From Desulfosarcina alkanivorans (lineage in GTDB: Bacteria > Desulfobacterota > Desulfobacteria > Desulfobacterales > Desulfosarcinaceae): a stretch of DNA of 64,000 bases. The DNA is taken from the NCBI RefSeq assembly GCF_009688945.1, contig NZ_AP021874.1, positions 5,828,001-5,892,000 of the forward strand, read 5' to 3'. Under the pieces are notes generated by a model. That model was not told where the DNA came from and searched no databases. It worked only from the letters and a program-made list of their open reading frames with translations. Position numbers and translations under genes: made by a program. Positions 35,214 to 45,110 of the stretch are shown in pieces; within the stretch, counting starts at the first letter, position 1; every line of letters begins with the position of its first letter.

Positions 35214-36101
35214 ATGACTGAAAAGAAAACCGCTTTTATGGTAGACTCGGGCTGTGAACCGACGATCTCCTTTATGAAAAAGTACAACCTTGAATTTGTC
35301 GGTATCAATATTCTTCTTGATGGCCAACCCTACGTGGACGGTGAGCAGCTTTTGCAGGAACAGTTTTATGCCCGGGTGCATGGCGTGAAGGAATTCGCCA
35401 CCAGGCCACCTTCCCAGTCGGACATGATCAAGAAGTACCTGGCGCTGAAGGCCAAGGGCTACGAGCGCGTTATCGATATTCACATGTCATCGAAGCTTTC
35501 CCAGGTGTTTGACAACAGCAAGGCTGCCAAAGGCTTTGTGCCGGGGTTGGAAATCCATGTCATCGATACCCGGTCCGTTTCCGCCGGTGGCTATTTCGTT
35601 GCCGAAAAAATTATCGGCATGATCAACCAGGGCCGGTCCATTGATGACGTCAACGCGGCGCTTCCGGAAATCTGTCAATCCGTGCAGGTGCTGCTTTCCG
35701 CTTCAACACTCAAGTACTTTGTAAAAAATGGAAGGATCGGCCGGGCCAAGGGACTGGTGGGCAGCATGCTGCGGCTGAAGCCCGTACTCATCATCGATGA
35801 TGGTCTGGTGACCCCCTTTTCAACGGAGAAAGGCATGGACAAGGCGATCCAACGCATGGCGGATGCCTCGCTGGAGTTTCTTTCCTCCCGACCCCACAAT
35901 GTCAAGATATTCAAAGCCTATGGATCGGATAACAACAAACCCTATATGGATCAGGCTTTCGACCGGCTCATGTCCCAGTTGCCCATGATTTCGATTAGCG
36001 ACTATCAGGTCATCAGCGGCAGGGGATGGCCCACAGTAACCTGTCACAGCGGGCCGGAGGTGTTTGCCCTTTCGGTCTACGGTGAGCGCCGCCCCATCTG
36101 A
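35214..36101 (+). CDS. DegV family fatty-acid-binding protein
   Basis: A 295-residue DegV-fold protein. It shows the N-terminal AFMVDSGCE strand/turn, the FATRPPSQSDM loop, DIHMSSKLSQVFDNSK, VIDTRSVSAGG and LKYFVKNGRIGRAKGLVGS followed by a KPVL strand, the full conserved pattern of the family. DegV proteins bind a single fatty acid, and in Firmicutes the relatives FakB supply it to a kinase. No FakA kinase gene is nearby, so its partner is unknown. Proximity to the fatty-acid oxidation regulon may be coincidental. The promoter lies about 40 bp upstream. Confidence 0.88.
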   Translation: MTEKKTAFMVDSGCEPTISFMKKYNLEFVGINILLDGQPYVDGEQLLQEQFYARVHGVKEFATRPPSQSDMIKKYLALKAKGYERVIDIHMSSKLSQVFDNSKAAKGFVPGLEIHVIDTRSVSAGGYFVAEKIIGMINQGRSIDDVNAALPEICQSVQVLLSASTLKYFVKNGRIGRAKGLVGSMLRLKPVLIIDDGLVTPFSTEKGMDKAIQRMADASLEFLSSRPHNVKIFKAYGSDNNKPYMDQAFDRLMSQLPMISISDYQVISGRGWPTVTCHSGPEVFALSVYGERRPI

Positions 36102-36256
36102 ACAACTCCGGGCGCTGGTGATACGGCGGCCCCGTATCCTCATCGATCCCGCAGGTCGTTGACATTTCTTCATCCTTGCCGCCGCTATGGCCGGGCTTTC
36201 CCTGTGGGCAATGCTGGCCGGCGTTGCCGATCCCATTCCTGCACACCGCGTTGTTC

Positions 36257-36285
36257 TTGACATGCAGGACCCCTTGACATAAACC
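36257..36285 (+). promoter_or_regulatory. promoter of gerMN-fusA operon
   Basis: TTGACA (36257-36262), 17-bp spacer, TAAACC (36280-36285) about 50 bp before the GerMN gene. Confidence 0.5.
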
Positions 36286-36333
36286 AGACTTTTCACCCGA
36301 TGACGGCAGGATTCCGTTCCCACGGCGGCGGCG

Positions 36334-36887
36334 ATGGGCAACCCAGAACGATACCAGCGTATTTTTGACAGCGGGCAGCCGCTTTTACGACATGTCCTGT
36401 GGCTGGTTCTTGCCGGGGCATGGTTTCTGGGAGCGGGCCCGGTGCCGGATTGCCTTGCCGGGAAGGGGGATAAGCAGGTGGTGCATCTCTATTTTTCCGA
36501 TGCCACCCGTCCCTTCCTGATTGCAGAGGAACGTGTGGTGGTCAACCCCGGCGATCCCCGGGCCTTTGGCCGGCAGCTGATCCTGGAACTGATCAACGGT
36601 TCTGCCCGCGGCCATTTGGCAGCCATACCCGGCGGGACGAAATTGAGGTCCTTTTTTTTACTTGAGGATGGTACGGCGGTGGTGGATTTTACTGCTCACC
36701 TGCGGGAAAATCACCCGGGGAGTTGCCGGCGGGAGCAATTGACCTTATTTTCGATAGCCAATTCCCTGATCCTTAACGTTACGGAGATTGAGCGGGTGAA
36801 AATCCTGATTGACGGAGCGGAAGCACAAACACTCGCAGGCCATTTGCCACTTGAATTCCCTTTAACCGCAGACATGCTGCTGACACG

Positions 36888-36891
<4 letters not shown>
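36334..36891 (+). CDS. GerMN domain protein
   Basis: A 185-residue protein with an N-terminal hydrophobic export segment (about 20-42) and a GerMN/Spore-germination-type domain: VVNPGDPRAFGRQLILELING, IPGGTKLRSFFLLEDGTAVVD, LTLFSIANSLILNV and IERVKILIDGAEAQTLAGH. These stretches are diagnostic of the GerMN domain, found in many non-sporulating Gram-negatives in envelope proteins. The function is unknown. No lipobox is evident. Its stop overlaps the fusA start by 4 bp (ATGA). Confidence 0.8.
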
Positions 36892-38921
<2,030 letters not shown>

Positions 38922-38970
38922 TCGTCTCCGATAAAATACAGGACCCGTCAACTTACCGAACAGGATGATT

Positions 38971-39003
38971 AAAAAGCCGTCCCGTAAGGCGGGACGGCTT
39001 TTT
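38971..39003. terminator. bidirectional terminator fusA/hao
   Basis: AAAAAGCCGTCCCG-TAAG-CGGGACGGCTTTTT: a 14-bp stem between convergent genes with A and T runs on each side. Confidence 0.95.
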
Positions 39004-39028
39004 CGACAGGGCCATGGGGAACGGACGA

Positions 39029-40417
39029 CTACTTGTCGCCGAAGATTTTCACCGGCCGGGTCGTGTCTCCTGTGGCGTTCGGGAAATCCTCAGCCACATA
39101 GGCTTTCCGGCCGGTTTCAATCAGGTGGTTGGCCTCTTCCATGTAGTTGGCAAAGCGTAATTTGCATTCGTAGAAGCCGTGCCACCAGGCGTAGTCCGGC
39201 GCCATCATCATGGCGCCCATGCGGGCCCGGCGCCCCTCGTGGTGCCACAGCTCGTAGTACTCAACTTCGAGGCGTTCGTCGAAGAATCTGGTTTTGTCCA
39301 GCAGGCCTTTTTCGTAAAGCTCGTCCAGTTTGGCCTTGGCCGGTTTGAAATAAATGTCGTTGTATTCGTTCACGGCTTTGTCGAAGCCGTTGTAAAAGTC
39401 GTTGGTCCAGGCGTTGCTGTGGCAGGCGCTGCAGATATTTTTCATTTTCTGCCGCTCGTCCTGCCAGTCCGTTCCGGAGGGAAAGGGTTTGAAATCCTGA
39501 GGCCGTACCGTCAGGGGGGCCTGGGTTTCCCAGGACAGGCGCTGGGTCACGTCGTGGCTGGTGGGTTCCTTGCCGGACCCGGACATATGGCAGGCCGCGC
39601 ATGTAGGGGCGCGATAGTCCACACCGGGCGTCCAGGTGCCCCCTGCGGCGTCGAAATTATACTCGTCCTGATAGGCATGGTAGATGGTGCCGTGTTTGGA
39701 CTCTTCGTATATCTCGATCTGGGGGTGATCCGGTCCCAGATGGCACTGGTCGCAGGCCTCGGGTTTGCGGGCCTCACCGACGGAAAAGCGGTGGCGCGTG
39801 TGACAGGAGGTGCAGGCCCCCTTGCTGCCGTCCAGGTTGAGCCGGCCCACGCCGGCGTTGGGCCAGGTGTCCGGATCGATCCTGCCCTTATCGTCCATTG
39901 CGATTACCGTGCCGTGGCAGTTGTAGCAGCCGGTTTTGCGTTCGTTGTCCGAATTCATGCCTTTGTTCAGCCAGGGGTCCAGTTTCCACATGATCTCGAT
40001 GGTATTGGCATGCTTGGATTTACTGTACTGGGTCGCCTCGTCCGGATGGCAGCGGGAACAATCCTTGGGGGTGACGATGGACGCGATGGGCATTTTGTAC
40101 TTGGCCTCGCCCCAGGGCAGGTCGGACCGGCCGTAGTACTTCTCATGATCCTGGGCGATATCCTGGTCGCCGGGCTGGATAAGATGGCAGTCCAGGCAGG
40201 TGATGTTGGCGTTGGCATGGCGGCTTCTGGCCCAGTCGGTAAACACACCAGGGGTCGTTACGCGGTGGCATTCGATGCACGCCTGTGCCGCAGGGGGGAC
40301 GCTGCGTTCGATGCGGTACTCCTTGACCTTGGCATAGTTGGGCTGGGCCAGGGCCGGTGCACCGATCAGGCCCACGGCCAGCAATCCGATGATAAAAGAA
40401 AGAAATCTTTGCCTCAT
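39029..40417 (-). CDS. octahaem c-type cytochrome, hydroxylamine oxidoreductase family
   Basis: A 462-residue periplasmic cytochrome with a signal peptide (about 1-24, ending ALA-Q) and eight CxxCH sites: CIECH, CLDCH, CSRCH, CYNCH, CTSCH, CDQCH, CAACH, CSACH. Haem number, spacing and the C-terminal HHEGRRARMGAMMMAPDY stretch are those of the HAO family. In non-nitrifiers such proteins (epsilon-type HaoA) are thought to reduce nitrite or hydroxylamine. Whether the subunit-crosslinking Tyr of true HAO is present cannot be decided by eye; the relevant segment is near APDYAWWHGFYE. An NrfH/NapC-type electron donor is encoded immediately upstream. GAAAGGAGC precedes the ATG. Confidence 0.88.
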   Translation of the reverse strand: MRQRFLSFIIGLLAVGLIGAPALAQPNYAKVKEYRIERSVPPAAQACIECHRVTTPGVFTDWARSRHANANITCLDCHLIQPGDQDIAQDHEKYYGRSDLPWGEAKYKMPIASIVTPKDCSRCHPDEATQYSKSKHANTIEIMWKLDPWLNKGMNSDNERKTGCYNCHGTVIAMDDKGRIDPDTWPNAGVGRLNLDGSKGACTSCHTRHRFSVGEARKPEACDQCHLGPDHPQIEIYEESKHGTIYHAYQDEYNFDAAGGTWTPGVDYRAPTCAACHMSGSGKEPTSHDVTQRLSWETQAPLTVRPQDFKPFPSGTDWQDERQKMKNICSACHSNAWTNDFYNGFDKAVNEYNDIYFKPAKAKLDELYEKGLLDKTRFFDERLEVEYYELWHHEGRRARMGAMMMAPDYAWWHGFYECKLRFANYMEEANHLIETGRKAYVAEDFPNATGDTTRPVKIFGDK

Positions 40418-40479
40418 GGCTCGCGCTCCTTTCGGTTGTCGAAATCCAGCGTAATGTAAAAACGATCTTGAAGGTGGGG

Positions 40480-41043
40480 TTACAGCTGCCTCAGCCCCTT
40501 GGCCTGATAGGGCGCCTCGCGGGTCTGCCGAAACATGACCAGGCCCCTTTCAGAATGAACCAGGTCATAATGGCAGTCGACGCATTTTTTCTCGTACCCC
40601 GGGCGGGCATACACGACCGACCGGTGAGCCAGCATGGCGCCACGCCGGGTTGGCATGTGCAGCAGATTGCGATGGCATTTCTGACATTGATCGTTGTCGA
40701 AGGCGGCATAGGCGGATTCGCGGGCTTTTTCCTGATCATACGCACCAGCCAGGAAATGGATCACCACGTCTTTGATGCCATGGTAGCTTTTGGCAAAGAA
40801 AAAGTCGAAGGTGTCCTGAGGTGCGGGCAGGTGGCAATCCATGCAGTCAACGACAACACCCGCGGCGTTGTTGGTGTGGGTGGACGACCGCCAGGCCACC
40901 ACCGCCGGCTTGATTTCGTGGCATGACGCGCAGAATTCCGGCGTGGATGTCCTTACCATTGTGTAGTAGGTCATGCTGAACAGGGGAAAGGCGATCACTA
41001 TTCCCACGCCAATCAGAACGGCTGCGATCGTCCATTTTTTCAT
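40480..41043 (-). CDS. NapC/NrfH-type tetrahaem cytochrome c
   Basis: A 187-residue quinol dehydrogenase: N-terminal membrane anchor (about 5-26) followed by four CxxCH sites (CASCH, CMDCH, CQKCH, CVDCH), the NapC/NrfH pattern. It would take electrons from menaquinol and pass them to the octahaem partner encoded 62 bp downstream (HaoC-HaoA arrangement). The order donor-then-enzyme and the spacing suggest one operon. It resembles the membrane part of the NrfHA nitrite reductase, but no NrfA pentahaem gene is in the window. Confidence 0.88.
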   Translation of the reverse strand: MKKWTIAAVLIGVGIVIAFPLFSMTYYTMVRTSTPEFCASCHEIKPAVVAWRSSTHTNNAAGVVVDCMDCHLPAPQDTFDFFFAKSYHGIKDVVIHFLAGAYDQEKARESAYAAFDNDQCQKCHRNLLHMPTRRGAMLAHRSVVYARPGYEKKCVDCHYDLVHSERGLVMFRQTREAPYQAKGLRQL

Positions 41044-41492
41044 AGCATCATCCTTGGTGTGCGTCGCCCGCCTGTCCAGTATTCGACAGACCGGAATCCG
41101 GATACAAGTCCGTCTTGACCGCTTCAGGCCGCCGCCGGATTGCTCAAAAGATGCAGGTTAAGTAGAAGAAGTGTAATATAGAGGAAAACTTATACAAAGA
41201 TAATATGAAACATTCGCGGGTGTCAACGTCTGAATTGAGAAGGGTCGCCGCCCTCAGAAATACCATCAGGCCCGCGAGCCGGACCCGAAAGGCATTCTTT
41301 TTGGGCAGTCGGGACCGCGCAGAGGCGGAAAGCTGCTTTTGGGTTGACAACGCTATCGTCAATGTCCCTATGATGGCCTTGGCATGAAATAGCCGTCGTG
41401 GTAGCAAAGCGGGTTAGAGGAACCCATAGATTCTGGATTTCTTTCACCGGATCGGAACCGGCCGCTGCCGGTTATCTGCAGGGAAAAAATCG
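41044..41492. other. intergenic region with possible structured leader
   Basis: 449 bp without a gene. On the plus strand TTGACA (41344-41349) and TATGAT (41369-41374) are 19 bp apart, a weak promoter candidate, and the roughly 110-nt stretch before the GTPase gene contains two hairpins: GGGTT-AGAGG-AACCC (about 41411-41425) and AACCGGC-CGCT-GCCGGTT (about 41456-41473). No known riboswitch class could be matched. Confidence 0.4.
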
Positions 41493-41990
41493 ATGATAAA
41501 AAAGAAAGTATGCATGCTGGGGGCATTCGCTGCCGGAAAAACCAGTCTGGTGCAGCGCTACGTACACAGTCTTTTTTCGGAAAAATACCTTACGACGGTG
41601 GGGGTCAAGATCGACCAGAAACCCGTTTCCGTCAAAGGAACCGCCATCGACCTGATCCTTTGGGATATTTATGGCGAAGACGAGTTCCAGGCGGTGCGCC
41701 CCTCCTATCTGCGGGGGGCCTCGGGGTGCCTGCTGGTGGTGGACGGTACCCGGAAATATACCCTCGACACGGCCCATTCCCTCCTGAAGCGGGTTCGGGA
41801 GACGGTAGGAGAGATACCGGTCATCTTCACCATTAATAAATCCGACCTGAAAGACTCATGGGAGATAGAACCGTCCCAACTGGAATCGCTGGAGCGTCAG
41901 AGCGCCGTGGTCATCCAGACCAGCGCCAAGGACGGTTCCGGCGTCGAATCGGCTTTCACCACCCTGGCGGAGATGATGCTGGAGGACTAG
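41493..41990 (+). CDS. small Ras/Rab-like GTPase
   Basis: A 165-residue stand-alone small GTPase. P-loop GAFAAGKTSLV (residues 10-20), Thr35/36 region YLTTVGVKI, the G3-like WDIYGEDEF (Tyr instead of the common Ala-Gly context), NKSD (G4) and TSAKDGSG (G5) are all present. It is closer to Rab/Roc-like bacterial proteins than to MglA by its short length. It is the first gene of a three-gene signalling operon followed by a nucleotide cyclase (3-bp gap) and a hybrid histidine kinase, so it probably switches that pathway. No lipidation site is visible. Confidence 0.88.
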   Translation: MIKKKVCMLGAFAAGKTSLVQRYVHSLFSEKYLTTVGVKIDQKPVSVKGTAIDLILWDIYGEDEFQAVRPSYLRGASGCLLVVDGTRKYTLDTAHSLLKRVRETVGEIPVIFTINKSDLKDSWEIEPSQLESLERQSAVVIQTSAKDGSGVESAFTTLAEMMLED

Positions 41991-41993
41991 ACC

Positions 41994-43001
41994 GTGGACT
42001 ATCCTCCCTCCGTAACGACCTATCTGATCGATCGTGTCGCACGAAAGCACCGGCTGGCATTTTTTCTTCTCGATGACCGCGGTCGCATCATCCAATGGGG
42101 CGGTGCCCTGGACCACTTCCGGATTCAGGTTCCCCGACAAGGAACACGCATCGGTGACCTTTTGGCCCTGGCCGAGGGAATGTTTCCCCTGGACGGTGGT
42201 GAGATGATTCTGGAATGCGTCGAATTGCCTGCCGGCCTGATGGTGGACGCCCATTTTTTCGAAGTGGACGGTCACCCATGGCTCCTGCTTCTGGATGCCG
42301 GTGAGAAAGCCAGGCAACGGCGCCTGCTGCAGCAGAAAGCCAACGAGCTGACGTTGCTGCGGGATACCCACGCCCGTATCCTGGACCAGCATCTGGGAAA
42401 GGGCATGGCCGAACGGCTTTTGAATATCGACCTCCAAAAAGGCGGCGAACGCCGTGTTCTTTGCGTTCTTTTTGCCGATATCCGGGGGTTTACCACCTAT
42501 TGTGAACACCGGCCGCCGGCACAGGTGTTCGATATGCTCAATGCCTACCTGACGGCCATGATCCGGCCGGTGCTCGACGGCGGCGGGATTGTCGACAAGA
42601 TCATCGGCGACGCCGTGATGGCGGTGTTCGGGATTCTGCCGTCCCGGCTGCCCGCCGTCAGCCTGGCGGTCGACGTGGCCCGGGACATCCTGAACGCTTC
42701 AGAGGCCGTGTCGGATGACCGGCATGAGGCGCTGGGGGTGGGGGTCGGGATTGCCGCAGGTCCTGTCGTACTCGGTGTGCTGGGCAGCAAGGACCGAAGA
42801 ACGCTGAGTGTCACCGGGCATACCGTCAACCTGGCGGCACGTCTGGAAAGTTGTGCCTTGCCCGGAGAAATCCTGATGGACGAACGGACATTTAACCTCT
42901 GGGAAGGGGACCGGGACGGCTTTGCCGCCAGGGTGCTGGACCTGAAAGGCATCGACAGTCCCATTACCGCATACGGATGGATGACACATCATGGCTGTTG
43001 A
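41994..43001 (+). CDS. class III adenylate/guanylate cyclase with N-terminal sensor domain
   Basis: A 335-residue protein that would make cAMP or cGMP. The N-terminal about 110 residues look PAS-like (LAFFLLDDRGRIIQWGGA, ILECVELPAGLMVDAHFF); a helical linker follows. The cyclase homology domain has both metal-binding Asp (CVLFADIRGFTTYCE and DKIIGDAVMAVFG) and the transition-state Asn/Arg segment VTGHTVNLAARLES. Substrate-selecting residues were not assigned. The start is GTG 41994, three bases after the GTPase stop; the end overlaps the kinase gene by 11 bp. Regulation by the adjacent GTPase is inference from the operon. Confidence 0.87.
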   Translation: MDYPPSVTTYLIDRVARKHRLAFFLLDDRGRIIQWGGALDHFRIQVPRQGTRIGDLLALAEGMFPLDGGEMILECVELPAGLMVDAHFFEVDGHPWLLLLDAGEKARQRRLLQQKANELTLLRDTHARILDQHLGKGMAERLLNIDLQKGGERRVLCVLFADIRGFTTYCEHRPPAQVFDMLNAYLTAMIRPVLDGGGIVDKIIGDAVMAVFGILPSRLPAVSLAVDVARDILNASEAVSDDRHEALGVGVGIAAGPVVLGVLGSKDRRTLSVTGHTVNLAARLESCALPGEILMDERTFNLWEGDRDGFAARVLDLKGIDSPITAYGWMTHHGC

Positions 43002-45051
43002 CTGTAGCCCGGATCTTTTCGAGGCCCTGGAGATGGTGGCCCTGGTTCACCGGCAAGATGGCCGCTTCGTTCTGTCGGGGGGCATCCCCCGGTGGTTCCG
43101 CAAGCTTTGCCCCGACATTCTGACCGGCAGCCTGCCGTCCCCGCCGGAAAAGCAGTTTCCCTTTCTGGCGAACTTTCTGGTGGACGCCCGCGAATTCTGG
43201 GAGAGTGGGAGAAGTGGCCGAATCCGCTCGGGGGTCTGGATCCAGGCGGCGCCCGATGGCGATGAAATGGCTCTCGAAGCCAGTGCCATGCGGCTCAAAG
43301 CGTCAAACATTCTGCTCATCGAATCCTGTGAATACCAATATTCGGAAAAGCAGTCCCTGATCCAGACCGGCCGCCTGCTGGCGCTGGATCTTCACCAGCA
43401 CCAGCGAAAGGAACGCTTTGCCAGGAACATTCGGGAGGCGCTCGAGGTTCAGGTCCGGCAACGTGCCCAGTTGCTGCTTCAAACCAATACCCGGCTCAAG
43501 GCGGAAATCGCAGAGCGGGAAAGCGCCGAACATTCCATGCGAGAGAGTGAACGCCGGTTTCGAACGCTTTTCGACAATCTGTTTGATGCGCAGCTGCTCA
43601 TGGAAGCCGATGGTTCTATCCGGGATGTCAACCGCGCGGCCTGCCGCCTGTTGTCCTGTTCGCGGGAGCAGCTTTGCGGGCGCGCCGTCGCCGATTTGTT
43701 CGCCGAGCATGAGAGCGGCAAAATCCTGGGCGTTTTTTCCGATGCCGCCAGAGACGGCATCGCCTATTTTAATGAATCCGTCCTGCGCGGCGACAATCAG
43801 TCCTTTATTCCGGTCGAGGGGGGCGGCGTCGGCCTGGAAATGGACGGACGCCGCCATGTGATCTTCAGCCTTCGGGACATCTCCTATCGAAAACAACTTC
43901 AATCCCAGCTTCAGCAGGCCCAGAAAATGGAGGCCATGGGCAGCCTGGCGAGCGGTATCTCCCATGACTTCAACAATATCCTTTCGGCCATCATCGGGTA
44001 CACCGAAATTGTACGCATGGATTTAAGCGAGGGCTCCCTGGCGGTGAGAAATTTAGACCAGGTGCTTGCCGCGGGCAACCGTGCAAAAAAACTCGTTCAG
44101 CAGATCCTGGCCTTCAGCCGTCAGGCCGACAACGTCAGCAAGCCCGTTAAAATCAGTGCCGTTGTCTCCGAGGCCCTCAAACTCATCCGGGCCACCCTGC
44201 CCGCCAGCATCCATATTCAACAGCGGCTGGAGAGCCAGTCTTATGTTCGCTGTGACCCCACACAGATTCATCAGATCTGCATCAACCTGTGCACCAATGC
44301 CGGCCACGCCATGGAGGAGGACGGCGGCGTGCTGGAGGTGCGCCTGACGGAGGCCACGCTCGACGAAAAGTTTGTTTCGGGCCATCCGGGGATGTCACCC
44401 GGCCCCCATCTCCAGCTGTCGGTGGCCGACACCGGAAAAGGCATCGCCAAACCGTTGCTGTGCAAGATCTTCGATCCCTTTTTCACCACCAAGGGGTTCG
44501 GCAAGGGGACCGGAATGGGATTGTCGGTGGTTCACGGCATCGCGGCCGCCATCGGAGGCGGTGTGACCGTGGAGAGCCAGCCAGGGCAAGGCTGCTGTTT
44601 TCACGTCTTCCTGCCGGCACTGACCGAAACGGTTGCCGAATCGCCGCTGGCCGAGCCGGTGATGAAAACCGGGATTGAACGTATCCTGTTCGTGGATGAT
44701 GAACAGTTTCAGGTGGATCTGGCCACCCAGGCGTTGGGCCGGCTGGGATACCGGGTTGCCGCCAGGACCAGCAGCCTTGAGGCACTGACCCTTTTCAATC
44801 AGGATCCGGACGCTTTTGACCTGGTGATTACCGACCTGACCATGCCGCAGCTGGCCGGTAAAGTGCTGGCGGAAAAGATTCATGCGATACGGCCTGACAT
44901 CCCCATCATTCTGAGTTCGGGGTTCAGTACGGCCATCAGCGATGACGACGCCCGGAGCATGGGGTTTTCCGCCTACCTGAAAAAACCGCTGGTGATGGGA
45001 GAGTTGGCGATCGCCGTGCGGAACGTACTGGATGGCGAAAAGGCAGGGTAG
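42991..45051 (+). CDS. hybrid sensor histidine kinase (PAS-HisKA-HATPase-REC)
   Basis: A 686-residue cytoplasmic hybrid kinase without transmembrane segments. The N-terminal 150 residues are of unclear fold, then a coiled region, a PAS domain (about 185-300; FRTLFDNLFDAQLLMEADGS), HisKA with phospho-acceptor His325 in SGISHDFNN, HATPase (INLCTNAGHAMEEDGG, VADTGKGIA, KGTGMGLSVVHGI) and a C-terminal receiver with Asp615 in VITDLTMP. It ends the GTPase-cyclase-kinase operon; coupling is tight (11-bp overlap). Signal and output are unknown; no DNA-binding regulator is encoded next to it. Confidence 0.92.
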   Translation: MAVDCSPDLFEALEMVALVHRQDGRFVLSGGIPRWFRKLCPDILTGSLPSPPEKQFPFLANFLVDAREFWESGRSGRIRSGVWIQAAPDGDEMALEASAMRLKASNILLIESCEYQYSEKQSLIQTGRLLALDLHQHQRKERFARNIREALEVQVRQRAQLLLQTNTRLKAEIAERESAEHSMRESERRFRTLFDNLFDAQLLMEADGSIRDVNRAACRLLSCSREQLCGRAVADLFAEHESGKILGVFSDAARDGIAYFNESVLRGDNQSFIPVEGGGVGLEMDGRRHVIFSLRDISYRKQLQSQLQQAQKMEAMGSLASGISHDFNNILSAIIGYTEIVRMDLSEGSLAVRNLDQVLAAGNRAKKLVQQILAFSRQADNVSKPVKISAVVSEALKLIRATLPASIHIQQRLESQSYVRCDPTQIHQICINLCTNAGHAMEEDGGVLEVRLTEATLDEKFVSGHPGMSPGPHLQLSVADTGKGIAKPLLCKIFDPFFTTKGFGKGTGMGLSVVHGIAAAIGGGVTVESQPGQGCCFHVFLPALTETVAESPLAEPVMKTGIERILFVDDEQFQVDLATQALGRLGYRVAARTSSLEALTLFNQDPDAFDLVITDLTMPQLAGKVLAEKIHAIRPDIPIILSSGFSTAISDDDARSMGFSAYLKKPLVMGELAIAVRNVLDGEKAG

Positions 45052-45110
45052 ACGCCGCGAATAAGGGGGGGCGATCCGACCTCGCCGTCCCATCGGGAAA
45101 AACGGTTTTC

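Noticed and set aside
35820..36341. 173-residue minus-strand open frame over the degV end and spacer
   Set aside because: Mostly antisense to degV, no RBS or domain.
41375..41430. c-di-GMP riboswitch-like AGCAAAGCGGGTTA
   Set aside because: The conserved GEMM core (GGCAAA with the paired GGGACGCAAAGCC block) and tetraloop receptor are missing.
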